The notes under the pieces were generated by a model. That model saw only the letters and a list, made by a program, of their open reading frames with translations, was not told the origin of the DNA and searched no databases. The position numbers were made by a program, and so were the translations under genes. This document shows positions 1-5,114 of a stretch of 9,667 bases of DNA, in pieces. The DNA lies in the NCBI GenBank assembly GCA_018894495.1, contig JAHIOY010000134.1:1-9667 (forward strand), in the 5' to 3' direction. Position 1 is the stretch's first letter; every line of letters starts with the position of its first letter. This DNA comes from Patescibacteria group bacterium (GTDB lineage Bacteria > Patescibacteriota > Minisyncoccia > Minisyncoccales > JAHIOY01).

Positions 1-1142
1 GCGCCAGTGATAGTGTAATAGTTAAGATACTCCCCGCTCTCCTCACTCCCAACGCTCGCTGTCGGCTCTGACTCGGCGTATTTGCGGACACGGAAATCAT
101 CCCACTGCTGTTCTGAATTTCGATTCCATGCATAAATTCCTGCCCTCCCCGGATTCGTGCCTATTTCACTTGTTACAGATATAATTGACAAATCGTCTAC
201 AGAGACATTATGAGATGTGCCTGCGAAGATAACTTTTATAGTTCTCCACACTCCTTCTGGTGATTGTAAACCAGAGGTGCCGACATTAGGTGTCGAAGGG
301 CTTTCTAAAGCCCACAAATCCCATCCATCAACCCAATGTATTCTTATCCATGCACTACTATCGGTAAGTGTTCCATCTCCACGATAGTATCCCCCCTGAC
401 CATGAAACGTTCCCGATGTAGATGCTATAACTTTAAATTCGATGACAGCGTCCGAGAAATTTTTTTCTGTAGCATATAGTCCTCCTCTGCCGCTTAATGC
501 ACTTAGAATAAGTTTTCCATTAAAGATAGCCCAAGTTCCCGCCATAACATTCCACTTGCTCAGATCCCCACTAAAATCATCAAAGAACTCAAAGACATCC
601 GCGCCGTTGCTTGCGGACGCGGCAGAAGGGTTGCCGTAATAGATGTAAATCGTGGTGGTGGCGCTTCCGGTCAGGGTTGGAACTTTAACCCAGATTGTTG
701 AGGTGGCAGTGGTTGAAGCGTTTTCAATCCAATAAGACAAGGTTGTCGTGCCGGAAGAATCAGTAAGCCGCAAATCAGCCAAAGTTGATGAAGCGTGAGA
801 ATAATCAAAATTGGAAGTATTAAGGTCAATTTTGACCTGATAATCGGTAAGGGTAGAAGTGCTATTTTGGACTGAAATTGGCTTACGATATGCCCAGCCC
901 GAAAGCCAACCCTCGCCAGCCGCCTGGGTTTCCTGCAATTTCACGAACGGCCGAGTTGGCGAAATTTGAAAAGGCAAAAGCGCTCCGGCAATTAACTGGA
1001 ACAAAAGAAAAACAACAAGCCAGCCAGAAACCGTTGGCTTGAGAAGAGCTAAAAAGCCCTGTTTATTTCTACATCCCAACTTCCTCAACAAATCCCGCTT
1101 AATCCCCTTATTTAATTTTTGGACAATTTTCTCCGTCGTCAT
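1..1142 (-). CDS. DUF2341 + concanavalin/LamG-like surface protein, C-terminus outside window
   Basis: Reading frame on the minus strand, 380 codons visible with no stop, so it continues past the left edge. Residues 1-35 are basic, about 38-58 form one hydrophobic signal/anchor helix (WLVVFLLFQLIAGALL), and about 80-175 match the DUF2341 pattern, beginning with WAYRKPISVQN and ending TTTIYIYYGNPSA. Residue 185 onward (FEFFDDFSGDLSKW) looks like a concanavalin A/LamG-type beta-sandwich that closes near WDDFRVRKYA at about 347-356. The Ser/Thr-rich composition fits an exported protein. By family knowledge these are cell-surface proteins, possibly carbohydrate binding; the ligand is unknown. The ATG at 1142 is chosen because AAAGGA lies 4 bases upstream. 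The gene looks visibly more G+C-rich than its neighbours, which could mean transfer or different selection. Frame checked through the whole visible stretch; no frameshift. Confidence 0.85.
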   Translation of the reverse strand, partial: MTTEKIVQKLNKGIKRDLLRKLGCRNKQGFLALLKPTVSGWLVVFLLFQLIAGALLPFQISPTRPFVKLQETQAAGEGWLSGWAYRKPISVQNSTSTLTDYQVKIDLNTSNFDYSHASSTLADLRLTDSSGTTTLSYWIENASTTATSTIWVKVPTLTGSATTTIYIYYGNPSAASASNGADVFEFFDDFSGDLSKWNVMAGTWAIFNGKLILSALSGRGGLYATEKNFSDAVIEFKVIASTSGTFHGQGGYYRGDGTLTDSSAWIRIHWVDGWDLWALESPSTPNVGTSGLQSPEGVWRTIKVIFAGTSHNVSVDDLSIISVTSEIGTNPGRAGIYAWNRNSEQQWDDFRVRKYAESEPTASVGSEESGEYLNYYTITG

Positions 1143-1146
1143 ATTT

Positions 1147-1152
1147 TCCTTT
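1147..1152 (-). promoter_or_regulatory. Shine-Dalgarno site for the DUF2341 gene
   Basis: AAAGGA on the minus strand, 4 bases before the ATG at 1142. It is the clearest ribosome binding site I found in the window; most other genes lack one and start close to a -10 box or overlap the gene before. Confidence 0.6.
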
Positions 1153-1169
1153 ATTGGACATTACAAAAA

Positions 1170-1304
1170 TCAAAAAATCAAAAAAGCGTCATTAAAAAGA
1201 CGCTTTAATAAAAAATTTGAATAAATTAAAACTCGGCGGGTCGCGTTTACTCTCTCTCTCTCTCTCTCGTAATTCAGCTTCAAGGTTTTGATAATTTTAG
1301 TCAT
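1170..1304 (-). CDS. 44-aa small ORF encoding an Glu-Arg repeat, coupled to the retropepsin gene
   Basis: The ATG at 1304-1302 overlaps the TGA of the upstream retropepsin gene as ATGA, the same junction used one gene earlier. The product starts MTKIIKTLKLNYERERER, continues VNATRRVLIYS, and ends FNDAFLIF before TGA at 1170. The Glu-Arg repeat is simply the translated GA tract. The second copy of the element can be read in the same register: LNYERERERVINARRVF against LNYERERERVNATRRVL, 14 residues from the first ERER onward without a gap. I do not recognise a family. Against a protein: the terminator hairpin lies within its last codons, and copy 2 has no comparable start codon. It could instead be non-coding RNA sequence that happens to be open. 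The overlap favours at least some translation. Confidence 0.4.
   Translation of the reverse strand: MTKIIKTLKLNYERERERVNATRRVLIYSNFLLKRLFNDAFLIF
1173..1206 (-). terminator. Rho-independent terminator, part of GA element copy 1
   Basis: On the minus strand AAAGCGTC (1199-1206) and GACGCTTT (1183-1190) form an 8-bp stem with an 8-base loop TTTTTAAT, followed by T-rich sequence (TTTTTTGATTTTTTG). It closes the operon 1301-2071 and lies just upstream of the DUF2341 gene. It also falls inside the last codons of the small ORF 1170-1304. Confidence 0.65.
1183..1276 (-). repeat. GA-tract/terminator element, copy 1
   Basis: Minus-strand order: TGAATTAC, then (GA)9G (1250-1268), 11 bases (TAAACGCGACC), CGCCGAGTTTT (block ends at 1228), an A+T-rich stretch, then the hairpin at 1183-1206. 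Copy 2 at 2301-2397 has the same blocks with identical tract length, identical 11-base spacing and a 25- versus 27-base distance to the hairpin. The shared architecture, not just the microsatellite, is what makes it a repeat. Confidence 0.7.
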
Positions 1305-1711
1305 ATCACTGAAAGCTGTTTTTTATTTTCCTGAATAATGATTTTTTTGTTCTTTTCTAAAAAACTAATAATAAAAGGCAGAAAAAAATTATCCCTGCCC
1401 AATAAGTTAAAAGAAACATTGAATTCTGGCGAAAATACTATTTTGCATCGAAAGGTTTTGTCCAGCAAAATTACAGGAAGTTCATGGAGATAACCCAATA
1501 TTCTGCCGCCAATTCCCGTTAAATAAATCATCTTCCCTTTTTCTAATGCGATACCCAAATCTTGAGCAACTTCCGGGCGAAATACTGAAAATGAGGCGCC
1601 GGAATCAATTAGCGCCCTAACAGTTAGTTCATTTTTAGAACCTTTTAATTTTACTTCAATAATCGGAAAATACTGACTATCTTTTTCAAAATAAGAAAAT
1701 TCTTTTCTCAT
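1301..1711 (-). CDS. Retropepsin-like aspartyl protease domain protein
   Basis: 136 residues. The segment ALIDSGASFSVF (34-44) carries the catalytic-type D-S/T-G-A motif of retropepsins (D36), followed by the helix and flap region LGIALEKGKMIYLTGIGG, and FNLLGRDNFF (101-110) is the usual ILG-R-D segment near the end of the fold. One such domain is half of a pepsin, so the active enzyme would be a homodimer. Family members act as cytoplasmic or membrane-associated proteases; no substrate can be read here. It starts inside the stop of the DUF5678 gene (ATGA, 1708-1711) and its own stop overlaps the small ORF 1170-1304, so all are probably translated from one message. The pairing with DUF5678 supports a shared, unknown job. 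Confidence 0.85.
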   Translation of the reverse strand: MRKEFSYFEKDSQYFPIIEVKLKGSKNELTVRALIDSGASFSVFRPEVAQDLGIALEKGKMIYLTGIGGRILGYLHELPVILLDKTFRCKIVFSPEFNVSFNLLGRDNFFLPFIISFLEKNKKIIIQENKKQLSVI

Positions 1712-1935
1712 AGAATAAATAAGATATAAGGTCCTTCATCTTTTCTGGGAACAAGAAAAACTGAGACTTTTTTCCTAAGCCCCTTATCGTCAATTTCTTT
1801 CATTAGATCTTTAAGGGTATCTGCTGAAGCAACAATGCTTTCTCCGAGAAAAGCCACCCATTTTCCAGCATAACTATCTAACTTTGTCTTTCGCAATCTC
1901 TTTTTATTTTTTGAAATAGTTATAGTAGGAGTCAT
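1708..1935 (-). CDS. DUF5678 family protein
   Basis: 75 residues. After a basic N-terminus (KNKKRLRKTK) comes YAGKWVAFLGESIVASADTL (22-41), the hallmark of DUF5678 (Y-x-G-K-W/Y-V-A, a beta-turn, then V-A-S-x-x-T/D-L), then a Lys-rich helix and a hydrophobic C-terminal strand. Function unknown. It overlaps the upstream small gene by 32 bases and the downstream retropepsin gene by ATGA. A second, degenerate relative lies a short distance upstream (2094-2239), which suggests a local duplication. The start at 1935 follows the family length; no ribosome binding site is evident, consistent with coupling. Confidence 0.7.
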   Translation of the reverse strand: MTPTITISKNKKRLRKTKLDSYAGKWVAFLGESIVASADTLKDLMKEIDDKGLRKKVSVFLVPRKDEGPYILFIL

Positions 1936-2071
1936 TATTTAATGTTATCATATTACCCATTCTTTTGTCAAATTCAGCAAGGGTTGCCAATTCAGCCAAA
2001 TTTTCTTTGGCGGCTGTTTTCTCAAACTTCTTATCTAAATATTCAATTAACTCGCTAAAATCTTTATTCAT
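1904..2071 (-). CDS. Small charged helical protein, first gene of the retropepsin operon
   Basis: 55 residues from the ATG at 2071. The first half (KDFSELIEYLDKKFEKTAAKEN) is a highly charged, probably coiled-coil helix; the rest is short and polar. It resembles the N-terminus of longer coiled-coil proteins common in CPR genomes, so it may be a shortened member; family not certain. I prefer 2071 to the ATG at 2089, because a TATAAT box at 2078-2083 ends 6 bases before 2071 and the longer start would lie inside the promoter. That makes the message effectively leaderless. The 3' end overlaps the DUF5678 gene by 32 bases. Confidence 0.55.
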   Translation of the reverse strand: MNKDFSELIEYLDKKFEKTAAKENLAELATLAEFDKRMGNMITLNNDSYYNYFKK

Positions 2072-2077
2072 AGTTTT

Positions 2078-2107
2078 ATTATAGCGCAAAAGATTAAACT
2101 ATAACAA
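2078..2107 (-). promoter_or_regulatory. Promoter of the 2071-1301 operon
   Basis: TTGTTA at 2102-2107, an 18-base spacer and a perfect TATAAT at 2078-2083 on the minus strand. Transcription would start at or within a base or two of the ATG at 2071, implying a leaderless mRNA. The -35 box lies in the tail of the broken DUF5678-like gene. Confidence 0.55.
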
Positions 2108-2239
2108 GTTCTACCTCTAATTTACCCCCCCCCAAAAAAAAAATCGCACCTTCCCGTCAATAATAATTACATAGCTTCCCAGATACTTTTTTCGTTCCAG
2201 TTTTGTAAATGCTTGAAAATTTTTAGTTATAGTTTGCAT
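2094..2239 (-). pseudogene. DUF5678-like gene disrupted at a T10G9 homopolymer
   Basis: From ATG 2239 the frame reads about 32 good residues including KYLGSYVIIIDGKV, which matches the YxGxYVxxxDGKV core of DUF5678. It then enters T10 (2134-2143) followed by G9 (2125-2133) on the minus strand, gives RFFFWGG and stops at 2117. In the next frame, reached by a -1 slip on the G run, the sequence reads KLEVELVIV and stops at 2094, a plausible strand-like DUF5678 C-terminus. Even the fused product is about 48 residues, against 75 for the neighbour, so about 25-30 residues of the family's middle are missing. A promoter (TATAAT 2258-2263) precedes it. Options: decaying duplicate, slippage-switched gene, or a sequencing/assembly collapse at the homopolymer. 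Confidence 0.5.
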
Positions 2240-2257
2240 ACTTTTATCTTTGTTGAA

Positions 2258-2286
2258 ATTATAGCAAATAATTTAAAGCTCAACAA
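2258..2286 (-). promoter_or_regulatory. Promoter of the DUF5678-like remnant
   Basis: Perfect TATAAT at 2258-2263 with TTGTTG at 2281-2286, 17-base spacer, minus strand. The predicted start near 2251 leaves about 11 bases before the ATG at 2239. Confidence 0.4.
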
Positions 2287-2300
2287 TATTTTTTACAAAC

Positions 2301-2325
2301 AAAAAACACTGCTCAAAAACAGTGT
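2301..2325 (-). terminator. Hairpin terminator, part of GA element copy 2
   Basis: ACACTG (2320-2325) and CAGTGT (2306-2311) pair on the minus strand around an 8-base loop TTTTTGAG and run straight into T6. The stem is only 6 bp. The loop has the same size and the same TTTTT start as the terminator at 1183-1206. Confidence 0.5.
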
Positions 2326-2397
2326 CCTTAAATGGATTTATTAAAATAAAAACTCGGCGAGCGTTGATTACTCTCTCTCTCTCTCTCTCGTAATTCA
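2301..2397 (-). repeat. GA-tract/terminator element, copy 2
   Basis: Minus-strand order: TGAATTAC, (GA)9G (2371-2389), 11 bases (TAATCAACGCT), CGCCGAGTTTT (block ends at 2349), A+T-rich stretch, hairpin 2301-2325. It matches copy 1 block by block. It sits directly downstream of the candidate 6S-like RNA and a TATAAT pair at 2445-2455, so it could be the 3' part of a separate small transcript of roughly 140 bases. A 62-codon ORF spans it (2273-2461), but that start lies upstream of the -10 box. Confidence 0.7.
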
Positions 2398-2444
2398 ACC
2401 CTGTGGCTGAAAGAATAAATTGATAGTTTTGTTTAGCTATTTTG

Positions 2445-2455
2445 ATTATATTATA
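2445..2455 (-). promoter_or_regulatory. Tandem -10 boxes upstream of GA element copy 2
   Basis: Two overlapping TATAAT hexamers on the minus strand (2450-2455 and 2445-2450). The best -35 match is weak (TTGTTT at 2472-2477, 16-base spacer, inside the T-run that ends the ncRNA). This would start a transcript near 2440 ending at the hairpin 2301-2325. Confidence 0.3.
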
Positions 2456-2475
2456 ACACAATATAAGGTGAAAAC

Positions 2476-2615
2476 AAAAAAGCCCTGCTTCATTCTAGAG
2501 GTTCATCAGGAAAGAAATCAAGTGGGCATCAAGAGCGCAATCCACGGACCGCGCTCATTTCAGACGCCCTAAGAAAGCTTTTGTCCCTGAATCCTACTAG
2601 AACAAGCAGGGCCCC
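2476..2615 (-). ncRNA. Candidate 6S-like RNA: long rod with central bubble
   Basis: About 140 bases fold into one long irregular hairpin. Closing stem: 2604-2612 with 2482-2490 (GCCCTGCTT/AAGCAGGGC, 9 bp), then 2597-2602 with 2493-2498 (6 bp), then 2584-2595 with 2499-2511 (AGG, UUCA and GGGA segments paired, with small bulges). Next comes a large central bubble, 14 bases on the 5' side (2570-2583) and 12 on the 3' side (2512-2523). Then 2563-2569 with 2524-2530 (7 bp) and 2551-2556 with 2533-2538 (GAGCGC/GCGCTC), capped by a 12-base loop. T6 follows the closing stem at 2476-2481. Closing stem, large bubble and terminal stem-loop are the layout of 6S RNA, which mimics an open promoter and binds RNA polymerase. 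The identity is inferred from shape and length; I do not recognise diagnostic sequence. SRP RNA is unlikely (no conserved apical motif). Confidence 0.6.
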
Positions 2616-2622
2616 GTTAGAA

Positions 2623-2628
2623 ATTATG
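2623..2628 (-). promoter_or_regulatory. -10 box placing the RNA 5' end at its closing stem
   Basis: CATAAT on the minus strand, 5 of 6 to consensus, would start transcription 7 bases on, at the G run that opens the closing stem of the ncRNA. No good -35 box precedes it. Confidence 0.3.
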
Positions 2629-2700
2629 CTTTTGAAGTTTTACAATATAACTTCCAATGGGGCAATGCCGTCGTTTGATTTTTCGCCCCTTTTCGCTTTA

Positions 2701-2730
2701 ATTTTAGACCATTTTAAAACAAATTGTCAA
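2701..2730 (-). promoter_or_regulatory. Promoter upstream of the 6S-like RNA
   Basis: Perfect TTGACA at 2725-2730, 18-base spacer, TAAAAT at 2701-2706, minus strand, just after the stop of the kinase gene. A transcript from about 2694 would have a leader of roughly 80 bases with its own hairpin (GGGGCGA pairing with TTGCCCC) before the 6S-like rod, implying processing if the mature RNA starts at the rod. Confidence 0.55.
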
Positions 2731-2739
2731 GTGAAAAAA

Positions 2740-3840
2740 TCAAAGATTCAGAGTATTTACCATTTGCTTAATTAAAGAAACTACCACCGGCTGAGGCAGT
2801 AAGCTCAGGGACTCAACTCCTTGAACCGAAAAAACCCATGGTCTTTCTTTTATTTTCACCTTGTTTTCTTTTTCGTCCAGCTCAAAAACATATTCCGGGG
2901 TAATTTCATAATCATCAACAAAATTTTTTGCTTCTTTTACCGGCAGCGAATTTCTTAACAAAATTTTGGGAATGCCATAGAGTGAAAAAGCCATTTCCAT
3001 CAATTTCTCATCCCTGATAAATCTTTCTCTAATGGGCTCTATTCCTAATTCATCGCCTTCTTTTGGAAGAAGTTTTACTCCTCGCCCTCCTAAATTTTGT
3101 TCCGCAAAACTTTGGAGGGCTGAACAATTTGGATTGTCGCAAAGCAAATAATAGTCATTTTTCTCTTTGTCATAGCCAATCTTTGAGGTCGGAAGCAGTT
3201 TTAAATTTCTTGATGTCTGGCAGGCCGGGCAAACCCTCCGCCATTTAATTCTTTCGTCAATAACTTTCTCGGGCACATCAATTAAAATAAAAACGTCCGG
3301 GTCGTCTCTATGGCCAATTAAATCCCTGAAGAACAGAGAAAATCCTATTTGGTCCAGGTCCCTCGGGAAACCATCAATAAAAATCGCTTTCTTTTCTTTT
3401 TTCTCCATTTCCCTTTTAACCAAAGTTAAAATCAGTTCGGTCGGCAAAAGCGTCTTTGTATCTCTTCTTTCTAAGCCGGAAATTATTTCTTTTAGTGGAA
3501 ACCGGCCGCGATAATTTTTCTTTAAAAAATCAAATAGTTCTTTTTTCTTTTTTTCATCAGCCAATTCCCTATCAACGTTTCTAATCATATCCCCCATCGA
3601 AAAATGCTTCACTTTTTCCGGAGCCACGATTTCAGCAAACATTTTAGAATAAGTTCCCTTGCCGGAATTCTTTTTCCCCAATAAATAGGCGACAAAAGTA
3701 TTGTTTTTCAGGTATTCCCTCAATTTCTCAATTTCCCTGCCCGCCTTCGCCTCAAAATAATCCCTTTGGTCTTTAGGGTCAGTTAAATTAAATTTTCTGG
3801 TGAGCCCTTCAATTTTTGTTTTAAAGATTGGAAAATTCAT
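2740..3840 (-). CDS. Adenylate-kinase-like nucleoside monophosphate kinase with extra ends
   Basis: 366 residues, against about 215 for ordinary adenylate kinase. The core is clear: P-loop GKKNSGKGT (55-63), NMP-binding segment FSMGDMIR (80-87, compare STGDMLR), the DGFPR signature (156-160), and a LID with a zinc-type Cys set C204-P-A-C207 and C234-DNPN-C239. A family-like RERFIRDEKL helix follows at 271-280. Such kinases convert AMP plus ATP to ADP, but the preferred nucleotide cannot be read off here. Additions: about 48 residues before the P-loop, charged and helical, and about 65 after the core (from 300) with a run PWVFSVQGVESLSLLPQPVVV that I do not recognise. No ribosome binding site at the ATG. 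It could be a second, specialised kinase beside the usual ribosomal-operon adk. Confidence 0.8.
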   Translation of the reverse strand: MNFPIFKTKIEGLTRKFNLTDPKDQRDYFEAKAGREIEKLREYLKNNTFVAYLLGKKNSGKGTYSKMFAEIVAPEKVKHFSMGDMIRNVDRELADEKKKKELFDFLKKNYRGRFPLKEIISGLERRDTKTLLPTELILTLVKREMEKKEKKAIFIDGFPRDLDQIGFSLFFRDLIGHRDDPDVFILIDVPEKVIDERIKWRRVCPACQTSRNLKLLPTSKIGYDKEKNDYYLLCDNPNCSALQSFAEQNLGGRGVKLLPKEGDELGIEPIRERFIRDEKLMEMAFSLYGIPKILLRNSLPVKEAKNFVDDYEITPEYVFELDEKENKVKIKERPWVFSVQGVESLSLLPQPVVVSLIKQMVNTLNL

Positions 3841-3846
3841 AAGTAC

Positions 3847-3879
3847 TACGAATTTACGAATTTTTACGAATATACGAAT
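3847..3879. repeat. Four short TACGAAT direct repeats
   Basis: TACGAAT occurs at 3847, 3855, 3865 and 3873 with A/T spacers of 1-3 bases, just upstream of the kinase start. Too short and degenerate for CRISPR. Together with the following block it fills the gap between kinase and MBL genes. Confidence 0.6.
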
Positions 3880-3891
3880 AATTTATTGTTT

Positions 3892-3945
3892 GGAATTTGG
3901 ATTTTGGAATTTGTTTAGGATTTAGAATTTCGGATTTAGGATTTA
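3892..3945. repeat. Degenerate GGATTT/GGAATTT tandem block
   Basis: The plus strand runs through variants of GGAATTT, GGATTTT, GGATTTA and AGAATTT about every 6-8 bases up to the end of the MBL gene. Simple tandem decay product; no hairpin or ORF. Likely a slippage-prone spacer. Confidence 0.5.
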
Positions 3946-3947
3946 TA

Positions 3948-4850
3948 TTATTTTACATTTTGATTTTTGATTTTAATATTCTCTCCATCGGAAATTATCT
4001 TTATGTCTCCATCATTATCTGTCCTCAAAACTTTTATACCATATTTCGTTAAAATATCCAAAACCTCTTGACGGGGATGACCGTAGGAGTTATCTTTGCC
4101 TGCTGAAATGACGGCAATTTGGGGCGAAACCTCTTTTACAAATTCTTCAGCCGTCGAGCCCTTGCTTCCATGGTGACTAATTTTTAAAACATCGGATTCA
4201 ATAGCCGCTTCCCTTTCAACGAGCTTTTTCTCAAGGGACTTATGGGCATCACCGGTAAATAAAAAAGAATTCTCGCCAAAAACCAATTTAGCAATAATTG
4301 AGGTATTATTGCTTTCCTTAAATTCCTGACCCTCTAAATTTTCAAAGGGATGCAAAATATCAATTTGACAATGTTTAACTTCGGGTGTTGAACAATTAAT
4401 TCTTTGGTTAATTTTGGCAATAAAAATTTCGGCTCTTTCTTTTTTGAGCAATGACTCCCATTCTTTATATTCAGGGGTATCTCTAACAATGCCGGTCCAT
4501 AAAATATTCTCAACCTTATACCTTTTTAAAACTTCTATTAAGCCGGAGAGATGGTCTCTTTCAGGATGAGTTAAAATTATTAAATCAATTGTTCTGTCCC
4601 AAAACGGTATTTCCTTTGCCAATTTTTCTAAAATGGCGGAGGACGGGCCTCCGTCAATTAAAATTTGATGCCCCCTTGCCGTTTCAATAAAGATGGCATC
4701 GCCCTGGCCAACGTCAAAAAAATTAACTTCAAGAAAGGAATTATTTTCCAAATCAAATACGGCCAGCCAAGCTAAAACATTTAAGCCAAACAAAACGCCC
4801 AAGGCAAATAGCCCAGGGCGTTGTCGTCGAAGACTTCCGGAAGCCTTCAC
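3948..4850 (-). CDS. ComEC/Rec2-type metallo-beta-lactamase-fold hydrolase, membrane anchored
   Basis: 300 residues. One hydrophobic helix at about 14-32 (LFALGVLFGLNVLAWLAVF), then a full MBL fold: DVGQGDA (46-52), ILIDGG (63-68), THPERDH (94-100; metal-binding H-x-x-x-D-H of this subfamily), SNNTSI (180-185), FTGD (198-201), KISHHGSKGS (223-232) and YGHP (256-259). These match the C-terminal extracellular domain of the DNA-uptake protein ComEC, here as a stand-alone protein without the channel domain. The anchor suggests it acts outside the membrane; nuclease or phosphodiesterase activity is likely by family, substrate unproven. The start codon is GTG at 4850, only 4 bases after the stop of the DUF5679 gene, so the two are probably co-transcribed. 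Cys153 and Cys161 might form a disulphide. Confidence 0.8.
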   Translation of the reverse strand: MKASGSLRRQRPGLFALGVLFGLNVLAWLAVFDLENNSFLEVNFFDVGQGDAIFIETARGHQILIDGGPSSAILEKLAKEIPFWDRTIDLIILTHPERDHLSGLIEVLKRYKVENILWTGIVRDTPEYKEWESLLKKERAEIFIAKINQRINCSTPEVKHCQIDILHPFENLEGQEFKESNNTSIIAKLVFGENSFLFTGDAHKSLEKKLVEREAAIESDVLKISHHGSKGSTAEEFVKEVSPQIAVISAGKDNSYGHPRQEVLDILTKYGIKVLRTDNDGDIKIISDGENIKIKNQNVK

Positions 4851-4854
4851 ATTT

Positions 4855-5016
4855 TTATGCTTTTCCTAAAATTCTAAACATTTTCGTGCCGCAAACCGGG
4901 CAGGTGCCGGTCATCGCTCTTCTCTTTACGCCCCCCTTTCCCTTCATTTCCACTTCTTTTTCGTCCTTCATCTCCTGTTTCTTTTTACATTTTACGCAGT
5001 AAGCAGTAGTAGCCAT
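4855..5016 (-). CDS. DUF5679 zinc-ribbon protein
   Basis: 53 residues: MATTAYCVKCKKKQEMKD with a first C-x2-C pair at 7-10, a basic middle, then TCPVCGTKMFRILG with a second C-x2-C pair at 39-42. Pattern and length match DUF5679, a single small zinc ribbon widespread in CPR bacteria and archaea. Function unknown; the Lys/Arg-rich middle between the Cys pairs would suit nucleic acid binding. It lies 4 bases upstream of the ComEC-type gene. No ribosome binding site is visible at its ATG. Confidence 0.85.
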   Translation of the reverse strand: MATTAYCVKCKKKQEMKDEKEVEMKGKGGVKRRAMTGTCPVCGTKMFRILGKA

Positions 5017-5114
5017 AATAATTTAAATTCTAAAATTAATTTTCTCCGACCTTTATAAGATTATGCTCCCAAAACTTAGTTTACCTTAATTCAAGCAAAA
5101 ATGATAGTCAAGGC

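Noticed and set aside
442..639. Plus-strand ORF inside the left-edge gene
   Set aside because: Shadow of the clearly coding minus-strand DUF2341 frame, which reads without a break through 1-1142.
1039..1224. Plus-strand 61-codon ORF
   Set aside because: Antisense to the DUF2341 start and the terminator; Lys/Phe-rich product from A+T-rich DNA.
2273..2461. 62-codon minus-strand ORF across GA element copy 2
   Set aside because: Its ATG lies upstream of the local TATAAT boxes, the middle is translated microsatellite, and the end is a terminator hairpin. Better described as a repeat element; kept as a possibility in the findings.
2476..2615. SRP RNA or tRNA-like gene as the identity of the structured region
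   Set aside because: No conserved SRP apical motif, no cloverleaf or CCA-type features; the single rod with central bubble fits 6S better.
2581..2775. 64-codon plus-strand ORF
   Set aside because: Runs antisense through the structured RNA and the end of the kinase gene, with no recognisable protein features.
3847..3879. CRISPR-like spacing of TACGAAT
   Set aside because: Units of 7 bases with 1-3 base gaps; no room for spacers.
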